Both the position numbers and the translations under genes were made by a program. 25,950 nt of DNA from Crenarchaeota archaeon SCGC AAA471-B05 (GTDB taxonomy: Archaea; Thermoproteota; Thermoprotei; Gearchaeales; Gearchaeaceae), in NCBI GenBank assembly GCA_000380705.1, contig AQYM01000031.1:15845-41794 (forward strand), read 5' to 3'. Position 1 is the stretch's first letter, and every line of letters starts with the position of its first letter. Under the pieces are notes generated by a model, which was not told the origin of the DNA, ran no database searches, and saw only the letters and a list, made by a program, of their open reading frames with translations. Shown here piece by piece: positions 23,457 through 25,950 of this stretch.

Positions 23457-23849
23457 TTAGATTTTTTTAACTTCATAACTGTATGATATTTCAGTCTTAC
23501 CTGATATTGTAGCTGCTACAGAACAGTAAATATCCATAGAGAGTTTAATAGCTTTTTCTACATCCGTATTTGTAACATCTTCTCCAAAAACTTCATATTT
23601 AATTTTTGCCTTTTTCCAATATCTTGGATATTCTTCGTTCCTTTCTCCTTCAACATAAACCTTTACTTCTTTTATTTTTTTCCTCATTTTTGTCAATATC
23701 TCAACCACATCTATAGCTGTACATCCTGCTAAAGATATTAATAAAAGTTCCATAGGAGAGAATTTATCTTTACCTAAAGCTATAGAATTACCTTTGGAAT
23801 CGTACCCCATATATCCTTCATCTACTTTCCATTCAACTCTTACACTCAT
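23457..23849 (-). CDS. OsmC/Ohr family peroxide-reducing protein
   Basis: A 130-residue OsmC-fold protein that reduces organic peroxides with a cysteine pair. The peroxidatic cysteine is C43 in LAGCTAIDV and the second one is C109 in DIYCSVAAT, both in their family positions; PMELLLISLAGC (32-43) is the typical central-helix signature. The N-terminal half has the expected GKDKFSP turn. Together with the peroxiredoxin it would serve peroxide defence, but it stands as a single gene. An A/T element about 26 bases upstream (around 23870) fits a leaderless start. Confidence 0.9.
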   Translation of the reverse strand: MSVRVEWKVDEGYMGYDSKGNSIALGKDKFSPMELLLISLAGCTAIDVVEILTKMRKKIKEVKVYVEGERNEEYPRYWKKAKIKYEVFGEDVTNTDVEKAIKLSMDIYCSVAATISGKTEISYSYEVKKI

Positions 23850-23897
23850 AATTTTATTTTTTATTAGCTAATAAATAAGGTTAAAAAACTTTTTTAA

Positions 23898-24524
23898 TTA
23901 AGAAATCTTTTCTTGTCTAAGTCCAAAAGAAAATCTTTCTTCTTCTATATCTTTGACAAAATGAAAAGGTCTGAAGCTTGATTTTAAAAATCCAGGGGCT
24001 CTAAGAAATATAACATAACCTTCATCTGACTTTATTTCAATTGCTTCATTGCCTTTTGAATCTTTACAAATAAAGAATTTTCCTTTACCCTTTATTACGA
24101 AAATACAAATTAAATTAATATATTTAGGATTATCTTGATGAGGAGAAATACCAATTGAGCCCTTAGGATATCTTAACAAAATCATTGAGTTAAAATTTAA
24201 AGATGGTTCAAAAATTTCTTCCTGAATCTTTTTAAACTCATTAACTATAAAAGTTTGAAAGATTTCTTTTAACCTATAAAAATTACTTTGTGCAGGAAAA
24301 TTCTTGCATGATTCAACTTCCATTCTTACCACATATTTTTTAGCATCTACGGATTGAGGTTCTTTTTCATAGGATAAAGTTAGTGCTTCATTATAGAGAA
24401 TATTTCGAAAATCATCATTAAGCAATTTTGCCGAAGATGCTCCTATTTCAACTAACTCTTGAAAAATTCTATAAATATTAAAATTATTTATTTCAAGAAT
24501 TTTTTCCATTAAATTATTTTTCAA
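23898..24524 (-). CDS. 2-oxoglutarate/Fe(II) dioxygenase-like protein
   Basis: A 208-residue protein whose C-terminal half looks like a 2OG/Fe(II) oxygenase. The iron ligands would be H129 and D131 in SPHQDNP and H188 in RPFHFV, and the 2OG-binding arginine is R197 or R203 in ERFSFGLR. The strands between them (LICIFVIKGKGKFFIC, GYVIFLRAPG) match the double-stranded beta helix, and RYPKGSIGISPHQD recalls the AlkB/prolyl-hydroxylase start. Residues 1-105 are helical and of unknown role. Such enzymes are uncommon in Crenarchaeota. It is the third gene of the PEPCK-HD-oxygenase operon, overlapping the HD gene by 11 bases. ATG at residue 6 is an alternative start. The substrate is unknown. Confidence 0.65.
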   Translation of the reverse strand: MKNNLMEKILEINNFNIYRIFQELVEIGASSAKLLNDDFRNILYNEALTLSYEKEPQSVDAKKYVVRMEVESCKNFPAQSNFYRLKEIFQTFIVNEFKKIQEEIFEPSLNFNSMILLRYPKGSIGISPHQDNPKYINLICIFVIKGKGKFFICKDSKGNEAIEIKSDEGYVIFLRAPGFLKSSFRPFHFVKDIEEERFSFGLRQEKIS

Positions 24525-25020
24525 ACCTTCTTTTTATTTCATTTAATATTTCCTTTAATTCTTTACTTTTAATTTCCTTTTCAGCAGCTTCAATAAATTC
24601 CATTAACTTTTCTTTTGGATATCCCTTTTCTTTATAATAAAGAGCTTGTAAAGCCATATCTAACCTATCTAGTTCTTTAACTTTTTCGTATTTGAAAATA
24701 TCATTTAAATTTTTAGGCAAGTTCCACTTTTCAGCTATATTTTTAATAATTTCTTCATAAGCATTATCTTCCGACCTTTTATCCTTTTCTTCAGGAAGTA
24801 AATCACCTATTTTTGCTTCAGCAATATCATGTAAAGCTATGTTTTTAATCAAAAGAGGTTCATTATATATAATTGAAGCTAAGAGAACCATTCCAAAGGT
24901 ATGACTTGCTACGCTTTCAGCATCCTTAATACCTACTTTAACTACCCAGCCTTTTCTTTTTATTTCCTTTAATTTATAAACATTTAATAAGAAATCAACT
25001 AGATTTGATATATCATTCAT
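24514..25020 (-). CDS. HD-domain phosphohydrolase (YfbR/HDDC2-like 5'-nucleotidase)
   Basis: A 168-residue HD phosphohydrolase. The metal site has H40 (ESVASHTFG), H64-D65 (LHDIAEA) and a later aspartate D118 or D121 in ELDRLDMALQ; E68 and D73 in AEAKIGDL are also typical of the group. The pattern GWVVKVG followed by ESVASH, and LHDIAEAKIGDLLP, is that of YfbR/HDDC2 proteins, which remove the phosphate from deoxynucleoside 5'-monophosphates. Its ATG overlaps the PEPCK stop by 4 bases and its 3' end overlaps the oxygenase gene, so all three are one operon. Actual substrate unproven. Confidence 0.85.
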   Translation of the reverse strand: MNDISNLVDFLLNVYKLKEIKRKGWVVKVGIKDAESVASHTFGMVLLASIIYNEPLLIKNIALHDIAEAKIGDLLPEEKDKRSEDNAYEEIIKNIAEKWNLPKNLNDIFKYEKVKELDRLDMALQALYYKEKGYPKEKLMEFIEAAEKEIKSKELKEILNEIKRRFEK

Positions 25021-25950
25021 TTAAGATTATCCATTATCTCATAGAAAATATCCCATAATTCTTTAGGGAATCTGTTACCAAACTTCTCAAAAAATTTTTT
25101 AGCTTCTTCAAATTCTTTTAACCATTCATTTATATCCACTCTAAGCAATTCGTCAATTTCCTCATCTTTAATATTTAATCCTTCAAAATCTATATCTTCT
25201 TTCCTAGGAATATAACCAATTGGTGTTTTCTCTACACCTACTTTACCTTCTATTCTATCCCATATCCACTTTAAAACCCTTATATTCTCATTAAACCCAG
25301 GCCATATGAATTTTCCCTCTTTATTTTTCCTAAACCAATTAACATAGAAAATCCTAGGTTTATGTTTAATCCTTTTACCCATCTCTAACCAGTGATTAAA
25401 ATAGTCTCCTAAATTGTATCCGCAAAAAGGTAACATGGCCATTGGATCAAATCTTAATCTTCCAACTTCTCCTTCTGCTGCTGCAGTAGTTTCAACCCTC
25501 ATCATAGCACCAGCTAAAACACCATGTTCCCAACTAAAGGTTTCAAATACCAATGGAATAACTTTACTCCTTCTTCCACCAAAAAGTATAACTGAAACTG
25601 GAACACCGTTTGGATCTTCGAAATAAGGTGAAATGAAAGGATATTGTTTCAAATAAGTTGTAAACCTTGAATTGGGATGGGCAGCAGGTTTTCCAGGTTT
25701 CCATGGATTACCTTGCCAATCTAATAATTCCTGCGGGTATTCTCCAAGACCTTCCCACCATGGAGTTAAATCTTTAGTTAATGCAACATTGGTAAATATT
25801 GTATTCCTTTTTATAGTTTTCATTAAATTAGGTGTAACTTTTTCATTTACTCCGACAATTACACCGAAAAATCCGTACTCGGGATTTATTGCATAAAGTC
25901 TTCCATCTCTTCCAACATACATCCAAGCTATATCATCACTGATTAACCAT
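25017..25950 (-). CDS. pckG: phosphoenolpyruvate carboxykinase (GTP), 5' part outside window
   Basis: The C-terminal half (about 311 residues visible) of a GTP-dependent PEPCK, which converts oxaloacetate plus GTP to PEP and CO2 (gluconeogenesis, or the reverse as anaplerosis). The frame is open to the window edge: ISDDIAWM continues past the internal Met at 25922, so the gene goes on beyond 25950. Diagnostic segments are DGRLYAINPEYGFFG, GRRSKVIPLVFE, FSWEHGVLAGAMMRVETTAA and RFDPMAMLPFCGYNLGDYF, which contain the nucleotide- and metal-binding parts of the GTP-type enzyme. It heads an operon with an HD phosphohydrolase and a 2OG oxygenase-like protein. Confidence 0.95.
   Translation of the reverse strand, partial: WLISDDIAWMYVGRDGRLYAINPEYGFFGVIVGVNEKVTPNLMKTIKRNTIFTNVALTKDLTPWWEGLGEYPQELLDWQGNPWKPGKPAAHPNSRFTTYLKQYPFISPYFEDPNGVPVSVILFGGRRSKVIPLVFETFSWEHGVLAGAMMRVETTAAAEGEVGRLRFDPMAMLPFCGYNLGDYFNHWLEMGKRIKHKPRIFYVNWFRKNKEGKFIWPGFNENIRVLKWIWDRIEGKVGVEKTPIGYIPRKEDIDFEGLNIKDEEIDELLRVDINEWLKEFEEAKKFFEKFGNRFPKELWDIFYEIMDNLK

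Noticed and set aside
1..25950. Insertion sequences, integrase genes, att sites or a genomic island
   Set aside because: No transposase or integrase motifs, no terminal inverted repeats with target duplications, and base composition looks even along the window.

Overview
The window reads as chromosomal DNA from a low-GC, probably thermoacidophilic crenarchaeote (Sulfolobales or Acidilobales/Caldisphaera type; I cannot fix the genus). The case rests on very A/T-rich DNA, tightly packed genes with ATGA overlaps, archaeal TATA-like boxes about 26 bases before start codons (leaderless transcripts, few Shine-Dalgarno sites), and gene content such as a two-domain protein disulfide oxidoreductase, a GTP-type PEP carboxykinase and a stand-alone Lrp ligand-binding domain. 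No rRNA, tRNA, CRISPR array, insertion sequence or phage module was seen.

Layout. 1-4026 (+): one operon with the end of an unknown gene, an ABC-2 exporter (ATPase and two permeases) and imidazolonepropionase. 4023-8752 (-): a malic enzyme with an N-terminal CBS pair, a formyltetrahydrofolate cyclo-ligase-like protein, a 53-residue zinc-finger protein and a MacB/LolD-type ABC pair. 8801-12248: small unknown genes, a membrane protein split by a -1 frameshift at an A8 tract (9014-9738, -), a class 2-like dihydroorotate dehydrogenase (+) and a zinc alcohol dehydrogenase (-). 12286-12739 (+): a decayed remnant joining the start of a BMP-type substrate-binding protein to the end of an ABC permease. 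12729-16566: a redox and stress block with a membrane protein, a CWPC thioredoxin, a peroxiredoxin-unknown-HEPN operon, a protein disulfide oxidoreductase and a Cas4/AddB-like nuclease fused to a HAD-like domain. 16555-20318 (-): hydantoinase/oxoprolinase subunits B and A. 20405-22369 (+): a radical SAM protein and an Lrp-type ligand-binding domain. 22387-25950 (-): a beta-hydroxyacid dehydrogenase, an OsmC protein, then an operon of PEP carboxykinase (cut by the window end), an HD phosphohydrolase and a 2-oxoglutarate/Fe(II) dioxygenase-like protein.

How it fits together. Two enzymes of the C3/C4 node (malic enzyme and PEPCK), two catabolic activities (HutI, HyuAB) and several dehydrogenases suggest heterotrophic amino-acid or organic-acid use. 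Thioredoxin, PDO, peroxiredoxin and OsmC form a thiol-redox defence set. The most unusual points are the putative -1 frameshift, the CBS-malic enzyme fusion, the nuclease-HAD fusion with an altered nucleophile position, the cysteine in a class 2-like DHODH active site, and the peroxiredoxin-HEPN operon.
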